Below are positions 1-6,219 of a DNA stretch of 7,157 bases, piece after piece. The position numbers and the translations under genes were made by a program. The notes under the pieces were generated by a model. That model saw only the letters and a program-made list of their open reading frames with translations, did no database searches and was not told the origin of the DNA. Numbering within the stretch: the first letter of the stretch is position 1; each line of letters begins with the position of its first letter. The DNA lies in assembly GCA_017849395.1 (NCBI GenBank), contig JAFIHO010000369.1:1-7157 (forward strand), written 5' to 3'. Source of the stretch: Hyphomicrobiales bacterium (GTDB lineage Bacteria > Pseudomonadota > Alphaproteobacteria > Micropepsales > Micropepsaceae).

Positions 1-785
1 GGCGCATCCTCCATCACCGCGCCGTCCAGCGCCACGCGCGCGCCGCGGATATGGGCGCGGATATGGGCAAGCACTGCCTCCGCCGCCTTGCCGCCATGGC
101 GCGCGCGCGCCCGCGCCAGCACATCGCGGCGGATGCAGCAGGACAGGCTCACCCGTCCGCCATCGCTGTGCACCATGCCGCCATAGCCGCCGGGAAAGAC
201 CAGCAGCGGCATCAGATCGTCCGGCAATACGACACCGCGCAGATGCGCCTTGAAGGCGAACAGATCCGATGGCGCGGGCGGCGTGTCGATGGCGAAAGGT
301 CCCTTCGCGTTCCAGGAACCGCAGGCCGCGATCACGCTGTGCGCCGTGATGATGTCCGTCTCATCGCCTCGCCGCAGCGTGACGGCGTGTCCATCCGCTA
401 TCTTCTCCAGCGCTGCCACTTCGGCGGGCTGGCACAGATGCGCGCCTGCCGCGACCGCCGCATCGCGCAGCAGAGTATCCAGATGCTCGCGTCCCAGCGC
501 GCGGCCCCATCCCACGCCGCGTGGCAGGGGCGCTTCCACCATCGTCTCGCCCGCCCAGGCCGCCACGCGCCGCACTGGCGGCCCCGCCAGCGCCAGGAAA
601 TCCTTCGCCACGCCACAGGCCTCCAGCACCGTCAGCGTCGCGGCGGAGATGAACTCGCCGCACACTTTGCGTCTTGGGAAAACGGCTTTCTCCACCAGCG
701 CCACGGACCAGCCCGCCCGCGCCAGCACAAGGGCCGCCGTCGCGCCCGCCGGGCCGCTGCCGATCACGCACGCGTCAAACCGCAT
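1..785 (-). CDS. FAD-dependent oxidoreductase, geranylgeranyl-reductase-like, C-terminus cut by the left window edge
   Basis: The visible 261 residues begin MRFDACVIGSGPAG, a Rossmann FAD-binding fold with the dinucleotide motif GSGPAG at residues 9-14 and the ribose-binding acid Glu32 at the end of strand 2. FPRRKVCGEF (36-45) is the segment typical of geranylgeranyl-reductase and halogenase-like flavoproteins. GRALGREHLDTLL (94-106) and VIAACGSW (151-158) fit the later FAD-contact motifs, and PGGYGGMV (198-205) fits the substrate-side segment. The family usually has about 350-420 residues, so roughly a third is missing off the left edge. The start at 785 overlaps the methyltransferase stop by 11 bases and has no clear Shine-Dalgarno sequence, so translation is probably coupled. 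As the third gene of a type III polyketide operon, it is inferred to hydroxylate, oxidise or reduce the aromatic or pyrone product. Hydroxylase versus reductase cannot be decided from the sequence. Confidence 0.9.
   Translation of the reverse strand, partial: MRFDACVIGSGPAGATAALVLARAGWSVALVEKAVFPRRKVCGEFISAATLTVLEACGVAKDFLALAGPPVRRVAAWAGETMVEAPLPRGVGWGRALGREHLDTLLRDAAVAAGAHLCQPAEVAALEKIADGHAVTLRRGDETDIITAHSVIAACGSWNAKGPFAIDTPPAPSDLFAFKAHLRGVVLPDDLMPLLVFPGGYGGMVHSDGGRVSLSCCIRRDVLARARARHGGKAAEAVLAHIRAHIRGARVALDGAVMEDA
45..68. repeat. Perfect 12-base tandem duplication inside the oxidoreductase gene
   Basis: The 12-base unit GCGGATATGGGC occurs twice head to tail (45-56 and 57-68) with no mismatch. 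On the minus strand it is in frame and encodes Ala-His-Ile-Arg twice (residues 240-247 of the oxidoreductase). Identical codons in both copies suggest a recent slippage duplication. Confidence 0.85.
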
Positions 786-1449
786 CGCGCCGCGCCGTGA
801 AAATGTGGGTGAAGGGAAGGGCGACGCCTTCTCTCAACATCCAGCCGTCGCGCGGCCAAAGCTGCGAAATCTCGTCTCCGGCAAATCCGGCCCGCACGCT
901 GGCCACCGCGTCATGGCGTGTCACATCATTGCAGCCCAGCGCAAAGAGCAGCCGGCTCGCCAGCAGCGCCGTGCCCGAGCGGCGCGGCTCGGCAGCGGCA
1001 AAGCCCCGCGCCTTCGCCGCAACCAGGGCCAGCAGTCGTGTCAGCGCCATGTTGTCCAGGTGATGCAGGAACAGGTTGGCGATGACGATGTCTACCTCGA
1101 GCCTTTTCATTGCGTCGAACACATCGCCGGTCACGCTTTCGCAGCGCCAGCCCAGCGCGGCGAATCCCGCCCGGGTTTGTCCGCTGACGATATCCTGCCG
1201 GTCCACCACCAGCGCCGTCACATCCCGCCATCCCAGCCGCCGCGCCACGCCCAGCAGGAAGCGCCCATCGCCCGAACCCAGATCCGCCAGCACGCGCGGC
1301 GGCGTGAAGCCGCGCAACAGTCCCGCCATGATGGCCTGCTGGCGCATGACCGCATTGACCCGCACCAGATCGCGCCGCGACCGCACCGCGCGCGGATCGT
1401 CCGCTGCCAACTCATCCAGCAACTCCGGTTCCAGCAGCCGCGCCGCCAT
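775..1449 (-). CDS. Class I SAM-dependent methyltransferase of the type III PKS operon
   Basis: The 224-residue protein has a Rossmann methyltransferase core. Motif I is LADLGSGDGRFLLG (54-67), the acid after strand 2 is Asp83 in VVDRQD, and the motif IV region is VDIVIANLFLHHLD (119-132). A C-terminal block EPRRSG...GCNDVTRHDAVASVRAGF...EISQLWP...FTHIF follows. From memory, that block recurs in methyltransferases encoded beside bacterial type III polyketide synthases. No membrane segment is visible, so it should be soluble, unlike the ICMT-type SrsB. Its ATG directly follows the synthase TGA with no gap and only a weak purine run upstream, implying translational coupling. The inferred role is O- or C-methylation of the polyketide made by the synthase. 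The acceptor position and atom cannot be read from the sequence. Confidence 0.9.
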   Translation of the reverse strand: MAARLLEPELLDELAADDPRAVRSRRDLVRVNAVMRQQAIMAGLLRGFTPPRVLADLGSGDGRFLLGVARRLGWRDVTALVVDRQDIVSGQTRAGFAALGWRCESVTGDVFDAMKRLEVDIVIANLFLHHLDNMALTRLLALVAAKARGFAAAEPRRSGTALLASRLLFALGCNDVTRHDAVASVRAGFAGDEISQLWPRDGWMLREGVALPFTHIFTARRDAV

Positions 1450-2508
1450 TCAGGCCGCCATGCGGAAGCGCATCGTTTCGGCCACCAGGCCCGGCCCGAA
1501 CGCCATGGCGCAGCCGGATGCGCCGGGCGTTGTGGCGCGCAGCATGCGGTCCAGCACGAACATCACCGTTCCGGACGACATGTTCCCGCAGTCATTCAAT
1601 ACGCCGCGCGACGCCGACAGGGCGTCGCCGGGAAGCGCGAAGGCCGTCTCCACCGCGTCAAGCACGGTGCGCCCGCCCGGATGCACCGCCCACAGATCGA
1701 CGGCATCCGCCGCAGCGCCATCCAGAATGCCGTCGCGCGCCACCGCCAGTCCCTTGCGGATCGCGCCCGGCACGCCGCCCGACAGCACCATGTCGAAACC
1801 CTGTTCGCGGATGTTCCAGCGGATCAGTTCCGCGGTATCGGGCACCAGCGCGGCATGAAAGGATTCCATCCGGGCGCCGACGGGTTCCGCCGACACCAGC
1901 GTGGCGGCGCAGCCATCGCCGAACAGCAGGAAGGACAATATCTCGTCCAGATCGGTGGTTTCGTGCAGATGAAGCGTGCACAGTTCCAGATTCATCACCA
2001 TCACGCGCGACTTTTCTTCCGAGCGCACGATGTGCCGGGCCAGCTTCAGCGCATTGATCGCGGCATAGCAGCCCATAAAGCCGACAAAGGTGCGCTCCAC
2101 GCCGGGGTTCAGTCCGCAGCGGCGCACAATGTCCAGGTCGATGCCCGGGGCGAAAAAACCCGTGCAGCAGGTGACGATCAGATGGGTGATGCGGCTGCGG
2201 TCCTCGTCCTTCAGCAGCTTCTCCGCCGCCTCGAAGGCCAGGCGCGGCGCGAAATCCTCGAACAGTTTCATGCGCGCCGCCGTGCCGGGAAACGCGCCGG
2301 GACGGTAGAAATCCATCGAGTCCCCCGCGCCTTCCGGATCGAAGAAGGACCAGCGATGCGAAATGCCCGATCGTTCCGCCATGCGGTTGAACAGGGCCAG
2401 CTTGCGATTATCGCCTTTCATCATCCGGCGTCCGAAATCCAGGAAGGCGTCATGCACGTCATGCGGCGGCAGGGCGGTGGCGATGCGGTTGATGAAAGCC
2501 TCTGGCAT
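1450..2508 (-). CDS. Type III polyketide synthase (chalcone/stilbene synthase superfamily)
   Basis: The 352-residue thiolase-fold enzyme has the full catalytic triad: Cys147 in GFMGCYAA, His276 in WAVHPGGRTVLD, and Asn309 in DCGNMSSGTVMFVLD. The C-terminal AFGPGL (336-341) corresponds to the family GFGPG loop. THLIVTCCTGFFAPGID (108-124) matches the conserved strand before the active-site cysteine. Length is normal for bacterial members. The family condenses an acyl-CoA or acyl-ACP starter with malonyl-CoA units and cyclises the chain to resorcinols, pyrones or phloroglucinols; starter and ring type cannot be read here. The frame stays open upstream to 2742. I choose the ATG at 2508 because AGGAGC lies 5 bases upstream and the protein aligns from MPEAFINRIAT. 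It is first in a three-gene operon with the methyltransferase and flavoprotein. Confidence 0.96.
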   Translation of the reverse strand: MPEAFINRIATALPPHDVHDAFLDFGRRMMKGDNRKLALFNRMAERSGISHRWSFFDPEGAGDSMDFYRPGAFPGTAARMKLFEDFAPRLAFEAAEKLLKDEDRSRITHLIVTCCTGFFAPGIDLDIVRRCGLNPGVERTFVGFMGCYAAINALKLARHIVRSEEKSRVMVMNLELCTLHLHETTDLDEILSFLLFGDGCAATLVSAEPVGARMESFHAALVPDTAELIRWNIREQGFDMVLSGGVPGAIRKGLAVARDGILDGAAADAVDLWAVHPGGRTVLDAVETAFALPGDALSASRGVLNDCGNMSSGTVMFVLDRMLRATTPGASGCAMAFGPGLVAETMRFRMAA

Positions 2509-2512
2509 GGAT

Positions 2513-2518
2513 GCTCCT
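2513..2518 (-). promoter_or_regulatory. Ribosome binding site that fixes the PKS start
   Basis: On the minus strand AGGAGC precedes the ATG at 2508 with about 5 bases between. This supports a 352-residue synthase over a 430-residue version starting at 2742, which would run back across the whole divergent control region and into the amidase start. Confidence 0.75.
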
Positions 2519-2555
2519 GGCTTGCGGACGGGACCAATGTAACGCGCGGTCACCG

Positions 2556-2568
2556 TATGCGCCGCATA
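2556..2568. promoter_or_regulatory. 13-base perfect dyad upstream of the PKS operon
   Basis: TATGCG-C-CGCATA is a perfect inverted repeat centred on 2562, about 50 bases upstream of the PKS start codon. It could be a repressor operator or a short hairpin in the leader RNA. No regulator gene is present in the window to match it to. Confidence 0.4.
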
Positions 2569-2576
2569 AAATCGCG

Positions 2577-2601
2577 CAACGAACGCCGTTATCGTTGTTC
2601 C
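2577..2601 (-). promoter_or_regulatory. Dyad and possible EcfG-type promoter for the PKS operon
   Basis: Read on the minus strand, GGAAC (2601-2597) is followed after 15 bases by CGTT (2581-2578), and after 11 bases by another CGTT (2585-2582). The alphaproteobacterial general-stress sigma factor EcfG recognises GGAAC and CGTT with about 16-17 bases between, so the spacing is one base short. The same stretch holds the inverted repeat CAACGA (2577-2582) / TCGTTG (2592-2597). No convincing sigma-70 pair was found for the operon. This is a weak candidate. Confidence 0.25.
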
Positions 2602-2611
2602 GTGGCGCGCA

Positions 2612-2640
2612 TTGCACCCCGGCGTACGGAATGGCATCTT
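2612..2640 (+). promoter_or_regulatory. Candidate sigma-70-type promoter for the amidase gene
   Basis: TTGCAC (2612-2617) and CATCTT (2635-2640) are separated by exactly 17 bases. The -35 resembles TTGACA; the -10 matches TATAAT at three of six positions. Transcription would start near 2647, about 38 bases before the amidase ATG. The -10 lies inside the dyad at 2627-2647. Confidence 0.35.
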
Positions 2641-2647
2641 CATTCCG
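2627..2647. promoter_or_regulatory. Inverted repeat framed by direct repeats in the divergent region (operator-like)
   Basis: CGGAATG (2627-2633) and CATTCCG (2641-2647) form a perfect 7-base inverted repeat around a 7-base spacer. The 8-base direct repeat CGGCGTAC occurs at 2620-2627 and 2652-2659, a 32-base step, close to three helical turns. The element covers the candidate amidase -10, so a bound protein would be well placed to block it. The regulator is unknown. Confidence 0.45.
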
Positions 2648-2674
2648 GTTACGGCGTACAGAACAGAAAGAACC

Positions 2675-2681
2675 GGGGGAG
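2675..2681 (+). promoter_or_regulatory. Ribosome binding site that fixes the amidase start
   Basis: GGGGGAG lies 3 bases upstream of the ATG at 2685. It selects this start over an in-frame ATG at 2511, which would add 58 residues unlike any amidase and would read through the PKS promoter region. Confidence 0.7.
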
Positions 2682-2684
2682 AAT

Positions 2685-4076
2685 ATGAGCGCGGAGCTTT
2701 GCGGATTGCCGGTGCATGTCTTGTCGGCGGGCATCGCGGCACATCGTTTCACTCCGGTCGATGTGGTGGACTCCTGCCTGTCGCGCATCGCGGCGCTCGA
2801 GCCGAAACTGGCTGCCTTTGTGCAGCTCTATGCAGATGATGCGAAGCTGGCGGCGGAAGCGGCGCACAAGGCGATGCGCTCCGGCCATGGCCTGGGTCCG
2901 CTGCATGGCATTCCCGTTGCGCTGAAGGATCTGGTCGAACTGGAAGGCCGCGTCACCACCGGCGGCACTGCCGTTTGGCGCAACCGCGTATCCATCTATA
3001 CCGCCACCCTGGCGCAACGCATGATCGGCGCCGGCATGATCGTGCTGGGCAAGACCCATACGGTGGAATTCGCCTATGGCGCCTGGGGCACCAACCAGCA
3101 TATGGGCACGCCCTGGAATCCCTGGGACATGAAGGTCGCGCGCACGCCGGGCGGTTCGTCATCGGGTTCCGCCGTCGCGGTGGCCTCGCGCATGGCGCCC
3201 TGCGCCATCGGCACCGATACGGGCGGTTCGGTGCGCGTGCCCGCCTCCTGGTGCGGCATCACGGGGCTCAAGACCAGCATCGGCCGCATCAGCACCCATG
3301 GCGTGCTGCCGCTCAGCCACACGCTGGACACGCCCGGCCCCTTCGCGCGCAGTGTCGAGGATTGCGCGATCCTGCTGGCGCTGCTGCAGGGCGGCGATGT
3401 GAACGACCCGCAAACATTTCTGCTGCCGCCCTCCGCGCCGCTGGAGACATTGCGCAAGGGCGTGAAGGGCCTGCGCCTGGCCCGCCTGCCCGACAGCGAG
3501 CGCGCCACAGTCGACGCCGAAGTGCTGGCTTCTTATGATGCGTCGCTGAAACAGCTTGCGGCGCTGGGGGCGGAGATTGTCGATCTGCCGGGCGGCCTGC
3601 CCAGCTTCCGCGAAAGCGGCGATCTGGTCGGCCGCATTATTTCCGCCGAAATCTATCCGCGCATCGCCGATCTTGCCGACAATAACGAACTGCCGCTGGA
3701 TGAAGCGGTGCGGCCCCGGGTGCGCGCGGGCGCGGCCATCTCGGTGCGGGAATATTTTGACATGTTGGCGAAGCGCGAAGCCGCCAAACGGCAATTCGCC
3801 GCCGCGCTGGACGGTATCGACGCGGTGCTGACCGTGGGCACGCTGACGCCCGCGATCCCGCTGACCGAAGTGGATCAGACAAAGACGCCCGCCATTTCCA
3901 CCCGCTGGGTGAATTTCCTCGATCTATGCGCGCTGGCCTTGCCCAACGGCATGACCGCGGGCGGATTGCCGACCTCGCTGCAGATCGTCTGCCGGGGCGG
4001 TGATGATGCACTGGCGCTGCGCATCGGCTGGGCGTTCGAGCAGGCAACGGACTGGCACAAGCTGTCTCCCGCCTGA
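2685..4076 (+). CDS. Amidase signature (AS) family hydrolase
   Basis: The 463-residue protein carries the complete amidase signature. The catalytic lysine is Lys81 in IPVALKDLVE, the cis-serine is Ser158 in TPGGSSSGSA, and the nucleophile is Ser182 in GTDTGGSVRVPA. The Ser158-Ser182 spacing of 24 equals that in fatty acid amide hydrolase (Ser217/Ser241). The N-terminal helix region and the C-terminal LPNGMTAGGLPTSLQIV block are typical, and the length is normal for stand-alone amidases. AS enzymes hydrolyse amide bonds of small amides, acyl-amides, peptide amides or allophanate; the substrate cannot be predicted here. GatA is less likely because no gatB or gatC is adjacent. No signal peptide is visible, so it is presumably cytoplasmic. 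It is transcribed divergently from the PKS operon, shares its control region, and converges on the esterase gene 18 bases away. Confidence 0.95.
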   Translation: MSAELCGLPVHVLSAGIAAHRFTPVDVVDSCLSRIAALEPKLAAFVQLYADDAKLAAEAAHKAMRSGHGLGPLHGIPVALKDLVELEGRVTTGGTAVWRNRVSIYTATLAQRMIGAGMIVLGKTHTVEFAYGAWGTNQHMGTPWNPWDMKVARTPGGSSSGSAVAVASRMAPCAIGTDTGGSVRVPASWCGITGLKTSIGRISTHGVLPLSHTLDTPGPFARSVEDCAILLALLQGGDVNDPQTFLLPPSAPLETLRKGVKGLRLARLPDSERATVDAEVLASYDASLKQLAALGAEIVDLPGGLPSFRESGDLVGRIISAEIYPRIADLADNNELPLDEAVRPRVRAGAAISVREYFDMLAKREAAKRQFAAALDGIDAVLTVGTLTPAIPLTEVDQTKTPAISTRWVNFLDLCALALPNGMTAGGLPTSLQIVCRGGDDALALRIGWAFEQATDWHKLSPA

Positions 4077-4078
4077 TC

Positions 4079-4094
4079 CTCCCGCTGCGGGGAG
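4079..4094. terminator. Possible weak bidirectional terminator between convergent genes
   Basis: CTCCC (4079-4083) and GGGAG (4090-4094) form a 5-base-pair stem around a 6-base loop, filling the 18-base gap between the stop codons of the amidase and esterase genes. There is no T-run on either side, so termination function is uncertain. Confidence 0.3.
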
Positions 4095-5210
4095 CTAGCC
4101 GTGCAGGCCCATCGCCTTCTTCACCATCGCAATGATGCGCTGCAGCCGTCCTTCCCGCGCCATCACAATCTGTTCGGGCGCGATTTGGGGCGCTTCCGCC
4201 TGCGCCAGCATCACGGATTCATGCGCCACCACCGCTTCGCGCGGCACGGGCTTGCGGGTGACAGGCTTGCGCGCGGGTTTGGGGATCAATCCGAAAAACG
4301 CGGCGATGCGGTGGCTGGATGAAATTCCGGCATCGAGCATGAAGGGCATCGCCTCGCCGGATGCGTCATCGCCATCGCCCGGCTTGATCGGCGTGCCATG
4401 GCCCAGGCCGCTTATGGACCATGCCTCTATCACCGCCGCGCCGCGCCTGTCGCGCCACACCCGCCGAGCCGCTCCGTCCTCCACGTCTTCTTCCGGCGCG
4501 TCTTCCAGCCCATGCACCTCGCGCCATTGGGTGACGATGGCATCCAGGTTGGAGACGGCGACGGTCGCGTCCGCATCGCCATGCCATACCGACACGCGCG
4601 GCCATGGTCCCTCATGCGGTGACGCCGCGCGCACCAGCCTGCCCCAGCCTCCCGGCGCGCGGGAGGCGGCGCGATGCATCGCGGCCAGCGCTTCGGCCAG
4701 GTTGTTGGCCGCGCCCGCAGGCAGTCCGGCGATGATCGCCCCGCCGGCGAAGATTTCGGGATAGGCCGCCAGCATCGCCGATGTCATCGCGCCGCCTGCC
4801 GACAGGCCGGTGATGAACACGCGCGAGGCGTCGAGCCCGTGCGTATCCAGCATATGCGCGATCATCTGGCGGATGGATTCGGCCTCGCCGCCGCCGCGCG
4901 TGATGTCCTCGGGCAGGAACCAGTTCAGGCAGCCATTGGGGTTGTTCAGGCGGCTTTGTTCCGGGGCCAGCAGGGCAAAGCCGAACCGTTCCGCCAGAAC
5001 CGACCAGCCCGCGCCCTGGTCATAGCCGCGCGCCGTCTGGGTGCAGCCATGCAGCACCACCAGAAGCGGCGCGCCCGGTCCGGTGCTGTCCGGTACATGG
5101 CGGAACATGCGCAACGCGCCCGGATTGCCGCCAAATTCCGGCTCCAGCACCAGGCGGCTGGCGGGATATTGCAGTCCCGCCTCGCCGCCGCTCAGATCAT
5201 CCACGCGCAT
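4095..5210 (-). CDS. PHB-depolymerase-family esterase (alpha/beta hydrolase), intracellular type
   Basis: The 371-residue alpha/beta hydrolase has an oxyanion-hole motif VVLHGCTQTA (51-60) and a lipase box GLSAGG with nucleophile Ser137. The acid is probably Asp212 or Asp214 in WHGDADATVA, and His271 in GLGHGTPI is catalytic. LNWFLPEDITRGGGEAESI (95-113) is characteristic of the PHB depolymerase / LpqC esterase family. There is no signal peptide and no substrate-binding domain, so it probably acts in the cytosol on short-chain polyhydroxyalkanoate or on other esters. After about residue 310 a Lys/Arg/Pro-rich linker leads to a predicted amphipathic helix (354-368). The start at 5210 has GGAG 5 bases upstream, and an in-frame TAG lies shortly before it with no other ATG between. 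The gene converges with the amidase and follows the DUF2189 gene after 95 bases. True polymer activity is unproven. Confidence 0.92.
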   Translation of the reverse strand: MRVDDLSGGEAGLQYPASRLVLEPEFGGNPGALRMFRHVPDSTGPGAPLLVVLHGCTQTARGYDQGAGWSVLAERFGFALLAPEQSRLNNPNGCLNWFLPEDITRGGGEAESIRQMIAHMLDTHGLDASRVFITGLSAGGAMTSAMLAAYPEIFAGGAIIAGLPAGAANNLAEALAAMHRAASRAPGGWGRLVRAASPHEGPWPRVSVWHGDADATVAVSNLDAIVTQWREVHGLEDAPEEDVEDGAARRVWRDRRGAAVIEAWSISGLGHGTPIKPGDGDDASGEAMPFMLDAGISSSHRIAAFFGLIPKPARKPVTRKPVPREAVVAHESVMLAQAEAPQIAPEQIVMAREGRLQRIIAMVKKAMGLHG

Positions 5211-5261
5211 CCATGCTCCGGTGCTGGCCGCATCATACTATAATGCTGCATCGCACCATAA

Positions 5262-5306
5262 GGAACCTGGACGAAAAAGGTTCCCTCCTACCCGGGTATT
5301 TCGTCC
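5262..5306. other. Two interlocked stems between the DUF2189 and esterase genes
   Basis: Stem A pairs GGAACCT (5262-5268) with AGGTTCC (5278-5284). Stem B pairs GGACGAAA (5269-5276), which is the loop of stem A, with TTTCGTCC (5299-5306), which overlaps the last base of the DUF2189 stop codon. The two are topologically interlocked, so the RNA could switch between them or form an H-type pseudoknot. On the minus-strand transcript it lies right after the DUF2189 stop and upstream of the esterase start. It may be a 3-prime end or attenuator structure; no classic T-run follows. Confidence 0.45.
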
Positions 5307-6169
5307 TACTGGATCACCCGCCGGTACAGGTGCCAGGTCGCATGACCCAGAACCGGCACCACGATGACCAGCCCGATCAGCGCCGGTATCGACCCAAGCA
5401 CCAATCCTGCCGCGACGATAAGGCCCCACAGCGCCATCGGCGCCGGATTGCGCGTTACCGCCAGGACCGACGTCTTCACCGCCGTATCCAGACCGAGATC
5501 GCGGTCCAGCAGCAGCGGGAAGGAGATCACGCTGACTGACATCGCCACCACCGCGAACAGGAAGCCCACGCCCATGCCGATGATGATCATGGCGTGACCG
5601 GACGATGTGTACAGCACCGCGTCGATGAACGCGCCGGTCGAAGCGGGGTGCACCGGACCCAGCGTGTTTCGGAAAATCGCCCAGGCCGCCAGGATCCACA
5701 GCAGGAACAGCGCCACCAGCCCGGTGCCCAGCACCGCCACGCTGCCGATCGCCGGGGCCTTGAACACGTCGAAAGCATTGGTCCAGCTGACTTCCGCGCC
5801 CTGTTCGCGGCGGCGGCTCAGTTCATAAAGGCCGATGGCTGCCAGCGGCCCCACCAGCGCGAAGCCGGACGCCAGGGGGAACAGCAGCGGCAGCAGGTCC
5901 ATGCCGAACGCCATGCGCGCCAGCACCAGCCCCGCCACGGCATAGACCACGCCCAGGAACAGCACATCGGTGCGATAGGCCTGGAAGTCGGCAAAACCGT
6001 CCGCCAGCGATGCCCGCAGATCGGCGATTTCGATGCGCCGCACCGTGGGCAGCGGCGAATGAATGGTTTCCTGGATGTGATGCAGGGAACGATGAAGGGA
6101 ACTCAGCGCATGTCCCGCATGGGACAGTTGGGCGCCACTCCATTCGATTGGATTTTTGATGGTCGGCAT
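5306..6169 (-). CDS. DUF2189 integral membrane protein
   Basis: The 287-residue protein matches DUF2189 family features. After a hydrophilic N-terminus of about 66 residues comes VRRIEIADLRASLADGFADF (43-62), the usual entry to the domain. SGFALVGPLAAIGLYELSRRRE (101-122) is the family core, and GHATWHLYRR (275-284) is its usual end. Hydrophobic spans lie near 68-86, 92-115, 141-166, 193-221 and 244-273; the last may be two helices. It is presumably in the inner membrane and its biochemical function is unknown. The start at 6169 is chosen because AGGAGGT stands 7 bases upstream; an ATG 35 codons further up lacks such a site and gives a non-family N-terminus. It follows the terminator of the amidohydrolase gene, so it likely has its own promoter in 6185-6283. 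Confidence 0.92.
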   Translation of the reverse strand: MPTIKNPIEWSGAQLSHAGHALSSLHRSLHHIQETIHSPLPTVRRIEIADLRASLADGFADFQAYRTDVLFLGVVYAVAGLVLARMAFGMDLLPLLFPLASGFALVGPLAAIGLYELSRRREQGAEVSWTNAFDVFKAPAIGSVAVLGTGLVALFLLWILAAWAIFRNTLGPVHPASTGAFIDAVLYTSSGHAMIIIGMGVGFLFAVVAMSVSVISFPLLLDRDLGLDTAVKTSVLAVTRNPAPMALWGLIVAAGLVLGSIPALIGLVIVVPVLGHATWHLYRRVIQ

Positions 6170-6176
6170 TGGGCAA

Positions 6177-6183
6177 ACCTCCT
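6177..6183 (-). promoter_or_regulatory. Strong Shine-Dalgarno site of the DUF2189 gene
   Basis: AGGAGGT on the minus strand is a full anti-16S match, 7 bases before the ATG at 6169. It is the best ribosome binding site in the window and decides the start against the upstream ATG at 6274. Confidence 0.85.
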
Positions 6184-6219
6184 GTGTTCGGGAGGCGTAA
6201 GGCCCGCCAGGGCGGTCCC

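Noticed and set aside
2511..2684. 58-residue N-terminal extension of the amidase
   Set aside because: It reads through the divergent control region, shows no amidase similarity, and a purine-rich ribosome binding site supports 2685.
250..2688. 812-codon plus-strand open frame opposite the PKS operon
   Set aside because: It is antisense to three genes with intact motifs; its translation is rich in Arg, His, Gln and Ala with no domain, as expected for a stop-poor shadow frame in GC-rich DNA.
2509..2742. 78-residue N-terminal extension of the type III PKS
   Set aside because: It has no family similarity, overlaps the amidase start, and an AGGAGC site precedes the ATG at 2508.
5239..5244. Perfect TATAAT on the plus strand as a promoter
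   Set aside because: No -35-like hexamer lies 16-18 bases upstream (CTCCGG is there), and it would transcribe only antisense to the DUF2189 gene. The minus-strand alternative TATAGT with TTCCTT for the esterase is also too weak to call.
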